Shown here: piece by piece, positions 45,412 through 55,162 of the stretch
Position numbering within the stretch: the stretch's first letter is position 1
Layout of the letters: each line of letters opens with the position of its first letter
Source: Burkholderia oklahomensis C6786
GTDB taxonomy: Bacteria > Pseudomonadota > Gammaproteobacteria > Burkholderiales > Burkholderiaceae
Length of the DNA stretch: 64,000 bases
NCBI RefSeq assembly: GCF_000959365.1
Contig: NZ_CP009556.1
Coordinates: forward strand, 1,426,001 to 1,490,000
Direction of reading: 5' to 3'
Made by a program: the position numbers and the translations under genes
The notes under the pieces: generated by a model
Databases searched by the model: none
The model's input: the letters and a program-made list of their open reading frames with translations, nothing else
Told to the model about the DNA's origin: nothing

Positions 45412-46742
45412 TGGACGAGGACGAGTTCGTGCAGCGCGGCGAGCGTCGCGTCGGGCGGCGAATACTCGTCGGTGCGCTGGTTGAGGAACGTGCGGATCCG
45501 GTCGATCTTCGCGACCGCCTCGTCGGCCGCCGGATCGCTGCCCGCCTGATATTCGCCGAGCTGCAGCAGCGTCTCGATCTCGCGGTGCTTCGCGAGCAGC
45601 TGGCGCAGCCGGCCGGCCGTGCCGACATGCTCGCGCGTCGTGATCTGCGGCATGATCCGCGACAGGCTGCCGAGCACGTCGATCGCCGGATACTGGTTGC
45701 GCGCGGCGATCTCGCGCGACAGGATGATGTGGCCGTCGAGAATGCCGCGCACTTCCTCGGCGATCGGGTCGCTGCCCGAATCGTCTTCGGCGAGCACCGT
45801 GTAGAGCGCGGTGATCGAGCCTCGCTCGCCCATGCCGGTGCGCTCGAGCAGGCGCGGCAGCTCGGCGAACACGGACGGGGGAAAGCCGCGCCGCGCGGGC
45901 GGCTCGCCGGCCGCGAGGCCGATCTCGCGGCCGGCGCGCGCGAAGCGCGTCAGCGAATCCATCATCAGCAGCACGCGCTTGCCCTGATCGCGGAAATACT
46001 CGGCGATCGCGGTCGCCGCATACGCGGCCTTCGCGCGCTCGATCGACGAGCGGTCGGACGTCGCGCACACGACGACGGAGCGCGCCATCCCGTCTTCGCC
46101 CATGATCAGCTCGACGAACTCGCGCACCTCGCGGCCGCGCTCGCCGATCAGCGCGATCACGTTGATGTCGCACGACGCGCCGCGCGCGAACATGCCGAGC
46201 AGCGTGCTCTTGCCGACGCCGGCGGGCGCGAAGATCCCCATCCGCTGGCCTTCGCCGAGCGTGATCAGGCCGTCGACGATCCGCACGCCGGTCGCGAGCG
46301 ACGCGTCGACCATCCGCCGCGACATCGGGTTCGGCGGCGGCGCGAGCACGGGGCGCAGCGCGTCGTAGTCGAGCGGGCCGCGTCCGTCGATCGGTTCTCC
46401 GAAGCTGTCGATCACGCGTCCGAGGATGCCGTCGCCGACCTTGACCGACAGCGGCCGCCGCAAGCCGATCACGCGCGTGCCGCGATTGATCTCGCCGAGC
46501 GTGCCGAACGGCGACAGCAGCGCGACGTTGCGCGTGAAGCCGACGACTTCCGCATGCTGGAGCAGCACGCCCGATGCGCTGCGCAGCTCGCACAGCTCGC
46601 CGAGCGTCGCTTCGAGGCCGACGACGCGCACGAGCGTGCCGATCACTTCGAGCACCTTGCCCGTCATGCCGACGGCGGGCTCGATCGCGAGCCGCGCGGC
46701 CATCGCGTCGGCGACGCGCGACAGGTCGGTCAGCGCGTTCAT
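45408..46742 (-). CDS. hrcN: T3SS ATPase HrcN (SctN)
   Basis: 444 residues, standard size. It shows a beta-barrel domain ([23 protein letters not shown]), Walker A ([15 protein letters not shown]), Walker B ([12 protein letters not shown]) and the ATP synthase-like signature [13 protein letters not shown]. It hydrolyses ATP to unfold substrates and detach chaperones at the base of the injectisome. ATGA overlaps tie it to hrcL upstream and hrpB7 downstream. Confidence 0.97.
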   Translation of the reverse strand: MNALTDLSRVADAMAARLAIEPAVGMTGKVLEVIGTLVRVVGLEATLGELCELRSASGVLLQHAEVVGFTRNVALLSPFGTLGEINRGTRVIGLRRPLSVKVGDGILGRVIDSFGEPIDGRGPLDYDALRPVLAPPPNPMSRRMVDASLATGVRIVDGLITLGEGQRMGIFAPAGVGKSTLLGMFARGASCDINVIALIGERGREVREFVELIMGEDGMARSVVVCATSDRSSIERAKAAYAATAIAEYFRDQGKRVLLMMDSLTRFARAGREIGLAAGEPPARRGFPPSVFAELPRLLERTGMGERGSITALYTVLAEDDSGSDPIAEEVRGILDGHIILSREIAARNQYPAIDVLGSLSRIMPQITTREHVGTAGRLRQLLAKHREIETLLQLGEYQAGSDPAADEAVAKIDRIRTFLNQRTDEYSPPDATLAALHELVLVQ

Positions 46743-47455
46743 GAGCGCCCCGCGTCGTCGAGCGCGCGGGCGAGCGCCGCGCGGATCGCGTTCAGCTGCG
46801 TGTCGAGGCTCGCGTCGACGGTGCCGAAGTCCGACTCGCACACGCAGGTGCCGGACGCGACGCGCGGCTCGACGACGACGTCGACCGGCACGTTGCGCCC
46901 TTGCCGGCGCCACGCGTCGGCGAGCTGCCCGAACTGCTCGCGCGCGGCTTCGTAATCGGCGTCGCACACGCGCACCGTCAGGTAGCTCGCGCCGGCGACG
47001 ACGCGCTCGACCGTTTCCGCCGCGCGCGCGAACAGCCCGCGCGCATCCTCGGCGCGCACCATCTGCTGGACGGCCGCCGCGACAAGCTCCGCGAGCCGTT
47101 CGCGCATCCGGTCGCGCACGCGCCGTTCCTGCTCGAACGAATCGGCCGCCTGCGCGTGCCAGTCGGCGATCGCTTGCGCGCGGCCCGCGTCGTAGCCGCG
47201 CGCATACGCGCTGTCGTGCTCGCGCCGGGCGGCTTCGACGAGCGCGTCGGCTTGCGCGCGCGCGTCGGCGGCGATCCGTTCGGCGTCGTCGCGGGCCGCG
47301 CGCAGCACGGCGTCGCGTTCCGTCGCGAGCGCGTCGAGCGCGGCGTCGAGCGCCTGAACCGTCTCGAACGCGTCGCGGCGCAGCACGCCGTGCGGCGCGT
47401 CGAGGCAGAGATCGTCGGCGAGCGGAATCTGCCGGTTCTTCAGCCAAAAAGCCAT
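46739..47455 (-). CDS. hrcL: T3SS ATPase regulator HrcL / HrpB5 (SctL)
   Basis: 238 residues from ATG 47455 ([15 protein letters not shown]). Long charged helices in the middle ([39 protein letters not shown]) match FliH/SctL proteins, with a C-terminal globular part that binds the ATPase. Starts inside the last 16 bases of hrpB4 and ends in an ATGA overlap with hrcN. It is predicted to link the ATPase with the cytoplasmic C-ring protein HrcQ. Confidence 0.9.
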   Translation of the reverse strand: MAFWLKNRQIPLADDLCLDAPHGVLRRDAFETVQALDAALDALATERDAVLRAARDDAERIAADARAQADALVEAARREHDSAYARGYDAGRAQAIADWHAQAADSFEQERRVRDRMRERLAELVAAAVQQMVRAEDARGLFARAAETVERVVAGASYLTVRVCDADYEAAREQFGQLADAWRRQGRNVPVDVVVEPRVASGTCVCESDFGTVDASLDTQLNAIRAALARALDDAGRS

Positions 47456-48108
47456 GACCACTCCGGAAACAGCGAAGGCAGGCGCGCGAGCAGCGTCGCG
47501 CCGTCCGCGCCCGCCGTCGCGCGTTCGATCCATGGCGGGCGCACGGCGCCGCGCGGCAGCGCGAGGCGCACGACGCGCATCGGGCCGGCCGCCGACCAGA
47601 CCCGTTCGCGCTCGAACAGGCACCAGCCTTCCCATGCGAGACCGTCGTCGGACAGTTGCGCGAGCGGCGCGATCGGCTCGCGGCGATCGAGGTCGCGCGC
47701 GCGGGACGCGTCGGGCAGCGCGGCGAGCGCGCGATAGCCGTCGGCGCCGACCCAGCCGGTGAGCCGCTCGCGGCTCGCGCGGCCGATCCAGTGGCGCAGC
47801 TCGGTGCGGCGGAACAGCAGCGCGCGCAGGCGCAGCAGCCGCAGCGCGTCGGCGACGGGCAGCGCGGCGAGGCGGTCCGCGGGCGCATCGAAGCCGTCGA
47901 GCGACGGCGACGTAGCCCCAAGCGTGCGCAACAGCAGCAGCGAGCACGACGCGCGCAGCGCGGGCGCGCGATCGCGCATCGTCGCGACGAGCGGCGCGAG
48001 CGCGCCGTGCCAGCTCGCGTGGACCCAGTCGGCCGCGCGCCGCGCGTTCGCGTCGTAGCCTGCGAGCCACGCGGCCCGCGCCGCGACGCTCGCGCCGCCG
48101 CCGTTCAT
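47440..48108 (-). CDS. hrpB4: T3SS protein HrpB4 (SctK-like)
   Basis: 222 residues. It contains HrpB4-family features such as [41 protein letters not shown] and [16 protein letters not shown] at the C-terminus. In the Hrp2 systems it occupies the place of SctK, a sorting-platform component between the basal ring and HrcQ. It lies between hrcJ and hrcL with overlaps on both sides. Confidence 0.85.
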   Translation of the reverse strand: MNGGGASVAARAAWLAGYDANARRAADWVHASWHGALAPLVATMRDRAPALRASCSLLLLRTLGATSPSLDGFDAPADRLAALPVADALRLLRLRALLFRRTELRHWIGRASRERLTGWVGADGYRALAALPDASRARDLDRREPIAPLAQLSDDGLAWEGWCLFERERVWSAAGPMRVVRLALPRGAVRPPWIERATAGADGATLLARLPSLFPEWSWLFG

Positions 48109-48956
48109 CGCGCGCCGGCCTGCTGAGGCGCGGCCGCCGCTTTCGCGTCGCCGCCGCCACTGCGCGGCCGCGACCCGAGGCCGCTCGCGCCCGCCCCGCC
48201 GTTCTTGCGCGCGCGCCACCACAGCGCGCCGCCCGCGGCCGCGAGCGCAACGCAGACGACGACGGCGATCAGCACGCCGACGAGCGTCGCGCCGCCGGAC
48301 TTCCGTGCGGGCGGCTGCCCGGCCGACACGAGGTCGATCGGATCGGCGGCGACCGACGTGACGCTCACTTCGTCGTACGTCAGCCCTTCGACGCTATGAA
48401 CGACGAGGTTCTTGATCTGCGGCGTGAGCGTCGCGAGATTCGCGTTCGGCCGGTACTTGATGAACACCGACGCCGACGACGGCTTCGCGACCTGCGCGAG
48501 CGGATCGTTGTTCGGCAGCACGATGTGCACGCGCGCGACGACCACGCCGTCGATCTTCGACAGTGTGTCCGACAGCTCCTGCGACACGCCGTAGATGAAC
48601 CGCACGCGCTCCTCGGTCGGCGTCGACACGAGGCCGTCCTTCTTGAACAGCGCGCCGAGATCGTCGTAGCGCGTCGCGGGCAGCCCGCGCGCGCGCAGCA
48701 CTTCCATCGCCTTGACGATCTGCTTGTCGTCGACGGCGAGCGTCCAGGTCTTGCCGCCGTCGGGCGTCTTCTTCTGCGCGTCGACGCCGTTCTGCAGCAG
48801 CGCGGCCATCATTTCGTTGCAGTCGCGCTCGGCGAGGCCGCCGTACAGCTCCTGCTGGCAGCCGGCGACGAGCGCCGCGCACGCGAGCAGCGCGGCGAGC
48901 CTGGCGGCGCGGCGGCCGTGCACGGCGGCGGAGTTCGGGAGACGGATTCGTTTCAT
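48105..48956 (-). CDS. hrcJ: T3SS inner-membrane ring lipoprotein HrcJ (SctJ)
   Basis: 283 residues from ATG 48956 (a GTG at 48962 is possible). The signal peptide has lipobox VAGC followed by [27 protein letters not shown], which is typical of SctJ. Two ring-building domains follow ([32 protein letters not shown]). A C-terminal transmembrane helix ([24 protein letters not shown]) ends the protein. It forms the periplasmic inner ring with HrcD. Confidence 0.96.
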   Translation of the reverse strand: MKRIRLPNSAAVHGRRAARLAALLACAALVAGCQQELYGGLAERDCNEMMAALLQNGVDAQKKTPDGGKTWTLAVDDKQIVKAMEVLRARGLPATRYDDLGALFKKDGLVSTPTEERVRFIYGVSQELSDTLSKIDGVVVARVHIVLPNNDPLAQVAKPSSASVFIKYRPNANLATLTPQIKNLVVHSVEGLTYDEVSVTSVAADPIDLVSAGQPPARKSGGATLVGVLIAVVVCVALAAAGGALWWRARKNGGAGASGLGSRPRSGGGDAKAAAAPQQAGAR

Positions 48957-48958
48957 GA

Positions 48959-49375
48959 TCACTGGTTCTTCATCAGCGAGCCGATCGCGTCCTTCGTCGA
49001 CGTGACGACGCCCATCTTCGCCTGCAGGTCGATCTGCATCGCGGTCGCCTCGGTCGACGCCTGTATCGACGCGGCGAACATCTGGTTCATCGTCAGATCG
49101 TCCGCATGCTGGCTCAGGTAGGCGGCGTTGTCGAGCACCTGCTTGATGGCGGCATCGGACGTTTCGACGAGCTTCGAGATGGCAGTGGCGTCCTGCGCAT
49201 GCGCGACGGGCGGCGTCGGCGCCGCGTTCGACATCAGCGCCTGGAAGCGGTCGGCGACTTCGGCGGGCACGGCGGGCATCGCCGCGGCCGTCGCGCTCGC
49301 GGGCGCGGCGGACGCATCGGAGAACGCGACGTCGAGCGCGCGGGTCAGATCGATCGGAGAAAGCGGGGCGTTCAT
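48959..49375 (-). CDS. hrpB2: T3SS inner-rod-like protein HrpB2 (SctI)
   Basis: 138 residues. The conserved HrpB2 C-terminus is clear: [43 protein letters not shown]. The N-terminus is Ala/Pro-rich. In Xanthomonas HrpB2 is secreted early and is needed for pilus assembly. It lies between hrpB1 and hrcJ; the stop overlaps an upstream GTG of hrcJ. Confidence 0.9.
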   Translation of the reverse strand: MNAPLSPIDLTRALDVAFSDASAAPASATAAAMPAVPAEVADRFQALMSNAAPTPPVAHAQDATAISKLVETSDAAIKQVLDNAAYLSQHADDLTMNQMFAASIQASTEATAMQIDLQAKMGVVTSTKDAIGSLMKNQ

Positions 49376-49388
49376 GCGGACCTCCTCG

Positions 49389-49958
49389 TCAAAGACGCAG
49401 ATATTGCTGATGCGCGAAGGCGGCCTGCGAATCGAAGCCGCTCGCCGGGTTCGCGGGCGGCGCGTCGGCGGTTTCGCCGTCCGCCGCCGCGACCGATTCG
49501 GGCAGCTCCCACACGCCCGTGCGATCCGCGTGCTCCTTCGCGAGCATCACGGCGTGCTGCCGCTCGATCGCGCGCACGAGCGCGACCGCCTGCGCGGGGC
49601 TGCCCGCCGCGAGCACCTCGTCGGCGGCGATCCGCCATTGCGGATCGCGCTTCAGTTGCAGCGCGAACGCGAGCAGCGCCTTGCCGTAGATCACGTTCGT
49701 CGCGCCGTTCGCGATCTCCGCGAACACGCGCACCGCGTCGTCAAAGTTGCCGAGCGCGACGTGAAGCATGCCGTCGAACATGTCGGCGGCGGGCAACTGC
49801 GGCGCGAGGACGCGCAGCGCGTCGATCAGCAGGCCGATGTCGTACGGATCGGCGGCCGGGCCGTCGAGCGCACCGCCGAGCGCGAGGCTCGCGGCGTCGA
49901 TCAGTTCGTTCAGCGCCGCTTGACTGCATCGCAGATAGGTCGGCCGGGATTCGTCCAT
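49389..49958 (-). CDS. hrpB1: T3SS protein HrpB1 (HrpK family), first gene of leftward operon
   Basis: 189 residues. The HrpB1/HrpK family pattern is visible: LLIDALRVLAPQLPAADMFDGMLHVALGNFDDAVRVFAEIA and KALLAFALQLKRDPQWRIAADEVLA, a TPR-like helical repeat. Xanthomonas HrpB1 is periplasmic and binds peptidoglycan and HrcC/HrcJ. It starts 108 bases from the nearest hrpII box (50066-50089). A second family member is at the right edge of the window. Confidence 0.88.
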   Translation of the reverse strand: MDESRPTYLRCSQAALNELIDAASLALGGALDGPAADPYDIGLLIDALRVLAPQLPAADMFDGMLHVALGNFDDAVRVFAEIANGATNVIYGKALLAFALQLKRDPQWRIAADEVLAAGSPAQAVALVRAIERQHAVMLAKEHADRTGVWELPESVAAADGETADAPPANPASGFDSQAAFAHQQYLRL

Positions 49959-50065
49959 GGTGTGCGCTCCGTGTCGCCGCGTCCGCGGCGCATGTCGTTG
50001 ACGTTGAGGGGGAACAGCGTATGGGCGCAAGGTAGCAGCGCGGCGCGGCCGGGCGGCCGGCGATG

Positions 50066-50089
50066 CGAAGCGCGCGCGCCCGATGCGAA
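50066..50089 (-). promoter_or_regulatory. hrpII box of the leftward hrpB1-hrcT operon
   Basis: On the minus strand TTCG (50089-50086), 16 bases, TTCG (50069-50066). TACCTT, a five-of-six match to the -10, lies 31 bases downstream at 50034-50029. The box overlaps one arm of a 14-bp inverted repeat (50079-50092 and 50100-50113). Confidence 0.82.
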
Positions 50090-50102
50090 GCGTCGCGCGC
50101 GC

Positions 50103-50126
50103 TTCGCATCGGGCGGCGCGGCTTCG
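50103..50126 (+). promoter_or_regulatory. hrpII box of the rightward hrcU operon
   Basis: TTCG (50103-50106), 16 bases, TTCG (50123-50126). TAACGT at 50159-50164 fits YANNRT perfectly, 32 bases downstream. It lies 75 bases before the hrcU ATG and on the other arm of the same inverted repeat as the leftward box. Confidence 0.87.
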
Positions 50127-50200
50127 GGTCGGCGCGCGCGTGCGGCGCGGCGCGCCGCTAACGTACGCGTCGTGTCCGACTCTCGACAGGAACGGCGGCC

Positions 50201-51301
50201 ATGGCCGAAGAGAAAACCGAAGAGCCTTCCGAGAAGAAGCTGAAGAAGGTGCGCGAGAAGGGGCAGGTCGCGAAGAGCAAGGACATCGCGGACGCGATGA
50301 CGCTCGCGGCGGCGATCGGCGTGCTGACGGCCGGCGAATCGATGCTGGGCGGCGGCCTGTCGCGCGTGATGCGCACCGCGCTCGATTTCGTGCATGGCGA
50401 GCGCACGCCGCAGGCGGCGCTGTCCGCGCTGCACGACCTCGCCGCGAGCGCCGCGCTGATGATGCTGCCGTTCGTCGCCGGCGCGATCGTCGCGGGCGTC
50501 GTGTCGCAGGCGCCGCAGGCGGGCTTTCTCGTCACGCTCGAACCCGTGATGCCGAAGTTCGACGCGATCAATCCGATGGCGGGCATCAAGCGGATCTTCT
50601 CGCTGAAGTCGCTGCTCGAGCTCGTGAAGATGATCGTCAAGGCGGTCGTGCTGGCGTGCGTGATGTGGAAGATGATGACGTCGCTGTTTCCGCTCGTCGT
50701 CGCGAGCGTGTACGAAGCGACGCCGCAGCTCTCGCGCGTGCTGTGGACCGTGCTGATGAAGCTGCTCGGCGTCGTCGTGATCGTCGTGTCGGTGCTCGCG
50801 GCGGCCGACTACAAGATCGCGCGCGTGATGTTCATCCGGGAGAACCGGATGACGAAGGAAGAGACGAAGCGCGAGCACAAGGAGAGCGAAGGCGATCCGC
50901 ATACGAAAGGCGAGCGCCGCCGGCTCGCGCGCGAGATCGCGACGAGCGCGGCGCCGCGGCAGAAGGTCGGGCAGGCGAACGTGCTCGTCGTCAACCCGAC
51001 GCACTATGCGGTCGCGATCCGCTACGCGCCCGACGAGCATCCGCTGCCGCGGGTGATCGAGAAGGCGGTCGACGACGGCGCGCTCGCGCTGCGCCGCCAC
51101 GCGCACGCGCTCGGCGTGCCGATCGTCGGCAATCCGCCCGTCGCACGCGCGCTGTACCGGATCGAGCGCGACGCCGCGATTCCCGAAGAACTGTTCGAAA
51201 CGGTGGCCGCGATCCTGCGCTGGGTCGAGGCGGTCGCGGGCGCGCGCGCCGGCGCCGCCGATGCCGTCGCTGCCGTTGCCCCAACCGCGAGGTCGACATG
51301 A
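50201..51301 (+). CDS. hrcU: T3SS substrate-specificity switch protein HrcU (SctU)
   Basis: 366 residues. The N-terminus is EDKTE-like (EEKTEEPSEKKLKKVREKGQVAKS), four membrane segments follow, and the cytoplasmic domain has the autocleavage site NPTH (VLVVNPTHYAVAIRY). Cleavage between Asn and Pro switches export from early rod/pilus subunits to translocators and effectors. It is the first gene of the rightward operon; its TGA overlaps the hrcV ATG (ATGA). Confidence 0.97.
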   Translation: MAEEKTEEPSEKKLKKVREKGQVAKSKDIADAMTLAAAIGVLTAGESMLGGGLSRVMRTALDFVHGERTPQAALSALHDLAASAALMMLPFVAGAIVAGVVSQAPQAGFLVTLEPVMPKFDAINPMAGIKRIFSLKSLLELVKMIVKAVVLACVMWKMMTSLFPLVVASVYEATPQLSRVLWTVLMKLLGVVVIVVSVLAAADYKIARVMFIRENRMTKEETKREHKESEGDPHTKGERRRLAREIATSAAPRQKVGQANVLVVNPTHYAVAIRYAPDEHPLPRVIEKAVDDGALALRRHAHALGVPIVGNPPVARALYRIERDAAIPEELFETVAAILRWVEAVAGARAGAADAVAAVAPTARST

Positions 51302-53370
51302 TGCTGAAAACCCTCAAACTTCCGGCCGGCGGCGAGGTCGGCATCACGGTGCTGGTCGTCGCGATCGTGTCGCTGATGATCCTGCCGCTGCCGCCCGAAG
51401 TGATCGACGTGCTGCTCGGCGTCAACATCGCGATCAGCGTCACGCTGCTGATGGTGACGATGTACGTCGGCAGCATCGTGTCGCTGTCGGTGTTTCCTTC
51501 GGTGCTGCTGTTCACGACGCTCTACCGGCTGTCGCTGAACATCGCGTCGACGAAATCGATCCTGCTGCACGCGAACGCGGGCGACATCATCGAGAGCTTC
51601 GGCGAGCTCGTCGTCGGCGGCAATCTCGTCGTCGGTCTCGTCGTCTTCCTGATCATCACGACCGTGCAGTTCATCGTGATCGCGAAGGGCTCGGAGCGCG
51701 TCGCCGAAGTCGGCGCGCGCTTCACGCTCGACGCGATGCCCGGCAAGCAGATGAGCATCGACGCGGACCTGCGCGCGAACATCCTCACGCCCGACGAAGC
51801 GCGCCGCAAGCGCGCGACGCTCGCGAAGGAGAGCCAGCTGCACGGCGGGATGGACGGCGCGATGAAGTTCGTCAAGGGCGACGCGATCGCGGGGCTCATC
51901 ATCACGCTCGTCAACATCGTCGCGGGCATCGCGATCGGCGTGATGTACCACGGGATGACGGCGGGCGAGGCGGCGAACCGCTTCTCGATCCTGTCGGTCG
52001 GCGATGCGATGGTGTCGCAGATTCCGTCGCTCCTGATCTCGGTCGCGGCGGGCGTGATGATCACGCGCGTCGCCGACGATCACGACGAAGGCGACGGCGC
52101 GTCGCTCGGCTCCGAGATCGCGAAGCAATTGGGCGGCAGCTACCGCGCGCTGTATTTCGCGTCGGTCCTGCTGATCGGCTTCGCGGCGGTGCCGGGCTTT
52201 CCGGCGGCGCTGTTCGCGCTGCTGTCGGCGATGCTCGCGTTCGCCGGCTACCGGCTGCAAAAGGGCGCGCGCCGCTCGACCGCGCGCGGCGAGCCGGTGA
52301 TCGCGCTGCAGCGCGCGGGCGCGAAGAGCAGCACGCCGTCGATCCTGCCGCGCGCGCCGCTCTTCACGTGCGCGATCGGCGTGCGCGTGTCGCCGGATCT
52401 CGTCGCGCGGCTCGCGCCCGCGGCGCTCGATCACGCGTTCGACGAGGAGCGCGCGAAATTGCAGGAAGAGCAGGGGCTGCCGTTTCCGGGGATCACGCTG
52501 TGGACGAGCGCGGCGCTGCCCGAATCGACGTGCGAGATCCTGATGCGCGACGTGCCGCAGGCGCGGCTCGAACTGCCGGCCGACCAGACGATGCTGCCCG
52601 ATGCGGCGTCGGACCCGGCGCTCGCCGGCCGCTGCACGAAGCGCGGGCCGGCGGGCGGCCTGGCCGAGAGCTACTGGATCGACGACAAATCGGCGCCGGC
52701 CGGCGCGCGCGCATGGCGCGCCGAGCAGGTGATCGCGCACGAGACGATCGCGCTGTTGAGACGCAACGCGCATCTGTTCCTCGGCATTCAGGAAACCCAA
52801 TGGATTCTCGACCAGCTCGGCGCCGATTATCCGGGGCTCGTCGCCGAAGTGCAGAAGGCGCTGCCGACGCAGCGGATCGCCGACGTGCTGCGCCGCCTGC
52901 TCGAAGAGCACATCCCGATCCGCAACGCGCGCGACATCATGGAAAGCCTGATCGCGTGGGGGCCGAAGGAAAAGGACATGCTGATGCTCGCCGAATACGT
53001 GCGCGGCGACCTGTCGCGCTATCTCGCGTATCGCGCGGCGCGCGGCGCGCGGCAGCTGCCCGCCGTGCTGCTCGATCTGCCGGTCGAGCAGCACATCCGC
53101 CAGTCGATCAAGCAGACGCCCGCGGGCAACTTCCTCGCGCTGCCGCCGGAGCAGGTGCGCTATCTCGTCGACAGCGTCGTGTCGTTCGTCGGCGAGGCGC
53201 CGCGCGACGACGTCGCGCTCGTCACGTCGATGGACGTGCGCCGCTATACGCGGCGGATGCTCGAGGCGCGGCTCGGCTGGCTGCCCGTCTATTCGTATCA
53301 GGAGCTCGGCGACCAGGTCGAGCTGCAGCCGGTCGGCCGCGTGTCGATGCCGGCGGCGGCCCGCGCATGA
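51298..53370 (+). CDS. hrcV: T3SS export gate protein HrcV (SctV)
   Basis: 690 residues, full length for the FHIPEP family. The N-terminal half has about seven to eight membrane segments including the FHIPEP-type region TTLYRLSLNIASTKSILLHANAGDIIESFGELVVGGN. The loop FTLDAMPGKQMSIDADLRANILTPDEARRKR is characteristic. The C-terminal cytoplasmic domain (from about 345) forms the nonameric ring that receives chaperone-substrate complexes. Starts with two Met codons; the first at 51298 overlaps the hrcU stop. Confidence 0.97.
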   Translation: MMLKTLKLPAGGEVGITVLVVAIVSLMILPLPPEVIDVLLGVNIAISVTLLMVTMYVGSIVSLSVFPSVLLFTTLYRLSLNIASTKSILLHANAGDIIESFGELVVGGNLVVGLVVFLIITTVQFIVIAKGSERVAEVGARFTLDAMPGKQMSIDADLRANILTPDEARRKRATLAKESQLHGGMDGAMKFVKGDAIAGLIITLVNIVAGIAIGVMYHGMTAGEAANRFSILSVGDAMVSQIPSLLISVAAGVMITRVADDHDEGDGASLGSEIAKQLGGSYRALYFASVLLIGFAAVPGFPAALFALLSAMLAFAGYRLQKGARRSTARGEPVIALQRAGAKSSTPSILPRAPLFTCAIGVRVSPDLVARLAPAALDHAFDEERAKLQEEQGLPFPGITLWTSAALPESTCEILMRDVPQARLELPADQTMLPDAASDPALAGRCTKRGPAGGLAESYWIDDKSAPAGARAWRAEQVIAHETIALLRRNAHLFLGIQETQWILDQLGADYPGLVAEVQKALPTQRIADVLRRLLEEHIPIRNARDIMESLIAWGPKEKDMLMLAEYVRGDLSRYLAYRAARGARQLPAVLLDLPVEQHIRQSIKQTPAGNFLALPPEQVRYLVDSVVSFVGEAPRDDVALVTSMDVRRYTRRMLEARLGWLPVYSYQELGDQVELQPVGRVSMPAAARA

Positions 53371-53975
53371 GCGCCGCCGATCTGAGGCCCGTGCGGATCA
53401 TCGCGGGCGAGCCCGCCGGCGAGCCGGGCGGCGCGTCCGCGATGCGCGGCGCGCGGCGCGGGTTCGACTACGCGCAGTTGATGCGGCGCTCGCGCGTCGC
53501 GCCCGCCGTCGAGCGCGCATCGGCCGGCGAGGACGCGCGACGCGGCGCGCCATCGCCGTGGCGCGACGGCATGACGCCGCCGTACGAGCGCGATCCGGCC
53601 GCGCTGCCGGACGCGGTCGGGCGCGAAGCGATGGCGCGCGCGTGCGCGGGCTCCGATGCATTCGTCAATCAGGTGTTCGCGCAGCGCGAGCGGATGGTGC
53701 GCGTCGCCGAGGCGCTCGCGACCGAGATCGCCGCGCTGTGCGGCGACGACGCGTCGAGCCAGTGGGAAATCAGCCTGCCGCTCGACGCCGCGCTGCTGCC
53801 GGACACCGTGCTGCATCTCGTTCTTTCGCGTTTCGACCTGCGGCTTCGGTTCGACACGCCGGATGCGGCGATGCGGCACTTACTCTGCACGCATGGCGCG
53901 ACGCTGCACGCGCGACTCGACACGCTGCTCGCGCATTACGGCGCGCCGCGCACGATCGAGATCGACGTCGACTGA
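53367..53975 (+). CDS. hpaP: T3SS substrate-length/specificity control protein HpaP (SctP)
   Basis: 202 residues. The N-terminal half is Arg/Ala/Pro-rich and probably disordered. The C-terminal part resembles the T3S4 domain (WEISLPLDAALLPDTVLHLVLSRFDLRLRFDT). HpaP of Xanthomonas helps switch substrate specificity through HrcU. ATGA overlap with hrcV and the place between hrcV and hrcQ agree with the Hrp2 order. Confidence 0.85.
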   Translation: MSAADLRPVRIIAGEPAGEPGGASAMRGARRGFDYAQLMRRSRVAPAVERASAGEDARRGAPSPWRDGMTPPYERDPAALPDAVGREAMARACAGSDAFVNQVFAQRERMVRVAEALATEIAALCGDDASSQWEISLPLDAALLPDTVLHLVLSRFDLRLRFDTPDAAMRHLLCTHGATLHARLDTLLAHYGAPRTIEIDVD

Positions 53976-54007
53976 GCGCCGCGCAACCGAACCGACGGAC
54001 CGCGACG

Positions 54008-55162
54008 ATGGACACCGAGCTGATCGAACTCGAACCCGAATTCGAACCCGATACCGCCGAGCCGCCCGGCATCGACGCCGCGCTGCCGCTGCCCGCGTGC
54101 AGCGCGCTCGATGCGGCGCTCGCGCGCCTTCTGGCCGATGCGCGGCTCGACGCGTGGCTCGCGCGCTTTCCGGCGCTGTCGGACTGGCGCGCGACGACGG
54201 ACGGGCCGCCGCGCTTCGAGCGGCCGGGCGTGCTCGATCTGCGGCTCGCCGGCGCGACCGCGCGCGTCGCGATCGATCTCGCGGCGTTCCCGGCGCTCGA
54301 CGTCGTCGCCGCGCCGGCGCTCGATGCGCGCGGCGACGCGAGCCTGTCGCTGCGCACGGCGCTCGCGGCGACGCTGCTCGCGCCGCTCGTCAGCGCATTC
54401 GCGGCAGCGGGGCTCGGCGACGTGACGGTCGCGGGGCTGCGCGCCGCGCATCCGGCGGCGCTCGGCGCGACGCGCTGCGTGCTGTCGTTCGCGCTCGACG
54501 GCGCGCCGATGCGCTGCGCGCTGCTCGACGCGCAAACGCCGTGGCTCGACGCGCTGGCGGCCCGGTTGCGCGGCGAGCGGCTGCATGAAGCGGCGAGCGC
54601 GCTTGCGCGCGTGCGGCTGCCGGGCCGCGTGCGGCTCGGCACGCGCACGCTGCCGCTCGCGGTGCTGCGCAGCCTGCGGCCGGGCGACGTGCTGCTCGGC
54701 GCGGCGCCGCCCGCGCTCGTCGGCGCGCGGGCGGGCCCGCTGCACGCATGGTGGGGCGCGCGCCGCACGACGCAATGGCACGCAACAGTACTGATCGAGG
54801 GAACCACGATGACGATGACCGAAACGCCAGACACCGCCGACGATCTCGACGAGCCGATCGCGCCCGACGACCTGCCGGCCGCCGCGCAGGACGACGACGC
54901 GCCGGCCGCCGCGCCCGAAGCCGCCGATCTCGGCGACGTGGAGCTGCCCGTGCACGTCGAGATCGACACGCTGTCGCTGTCGATCGCCGAGCTGGCCGCG
55001 CTGCGGCCCGGCTACGTGCTCGAGCTGCCGCTGTCCGCGCGCGACGTGCCGGTGCGGCTCGTCGCGTACGGGCAGACGATCGGCGGCGGCGAGCTCGTCG
55101 CGGTGGGCGCGCATCTCGGCGTGCGGATCAACCGGATGGCGGGCGACGATGGTTCAGTTTAA
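54008..55162 (+). CDS. hrcQ: T3SS cytoplasmic ring protein HrcQ (SctQ), single-chain form
   Basis: 384 residues. The C-terminal ~70 residues are a SpoA (surface presentation of antigens) domain: LGDVELPVHVEIDTLSLSIAELAALRPGYVLELPL, then VAVGAHLGVRINRM. A long N-terminal part and acidic linker (DDLDEPIAPDDLPAAAQDDDAPAA) precede it. Pseudomonas syringae splits this gene into hrcQA and hrcQB; here it is undivided, as in Xanthomonas and Ralstonia. Its 3' end overlaps hrcR by 14 bases. An internal ATG at 54809 (TMTMTETPDTADD) could start a short C-terminal form as in other SctQ genes. Confidence 0.92.
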   Translation: MDTELIELEPEFEPDTAEPPGIDAALPLPACSALDAALARLLADARLDAWLARFPALSDWRATTDGPPRFERPGVLDLRLAGATARVAIDLAAFPALDVVAAPALDARGDASLSLRTALAATLLAPLVSAFAAAGLGDVTVAGLRAAHPAALGATRCVLSFALDGAPMRCALLDAQTPWLDALAARLRGERLHEAASALARVRLPGRVRLGTRTLPLAVLRSLRPGDVLLGAAPPALVGARAGPLHAWWGARRTTQWHATVLIEGTTMTMTETPDTADDLDEPIAPDDLPAAAQDDDAPAAAPEAADLGDVELPVHVEIDTLSLSIAELAALRPGYVLELPLSARDVPVRLVAYGQTIGGGELVAVGAHLGVRINRMAGDDGSV

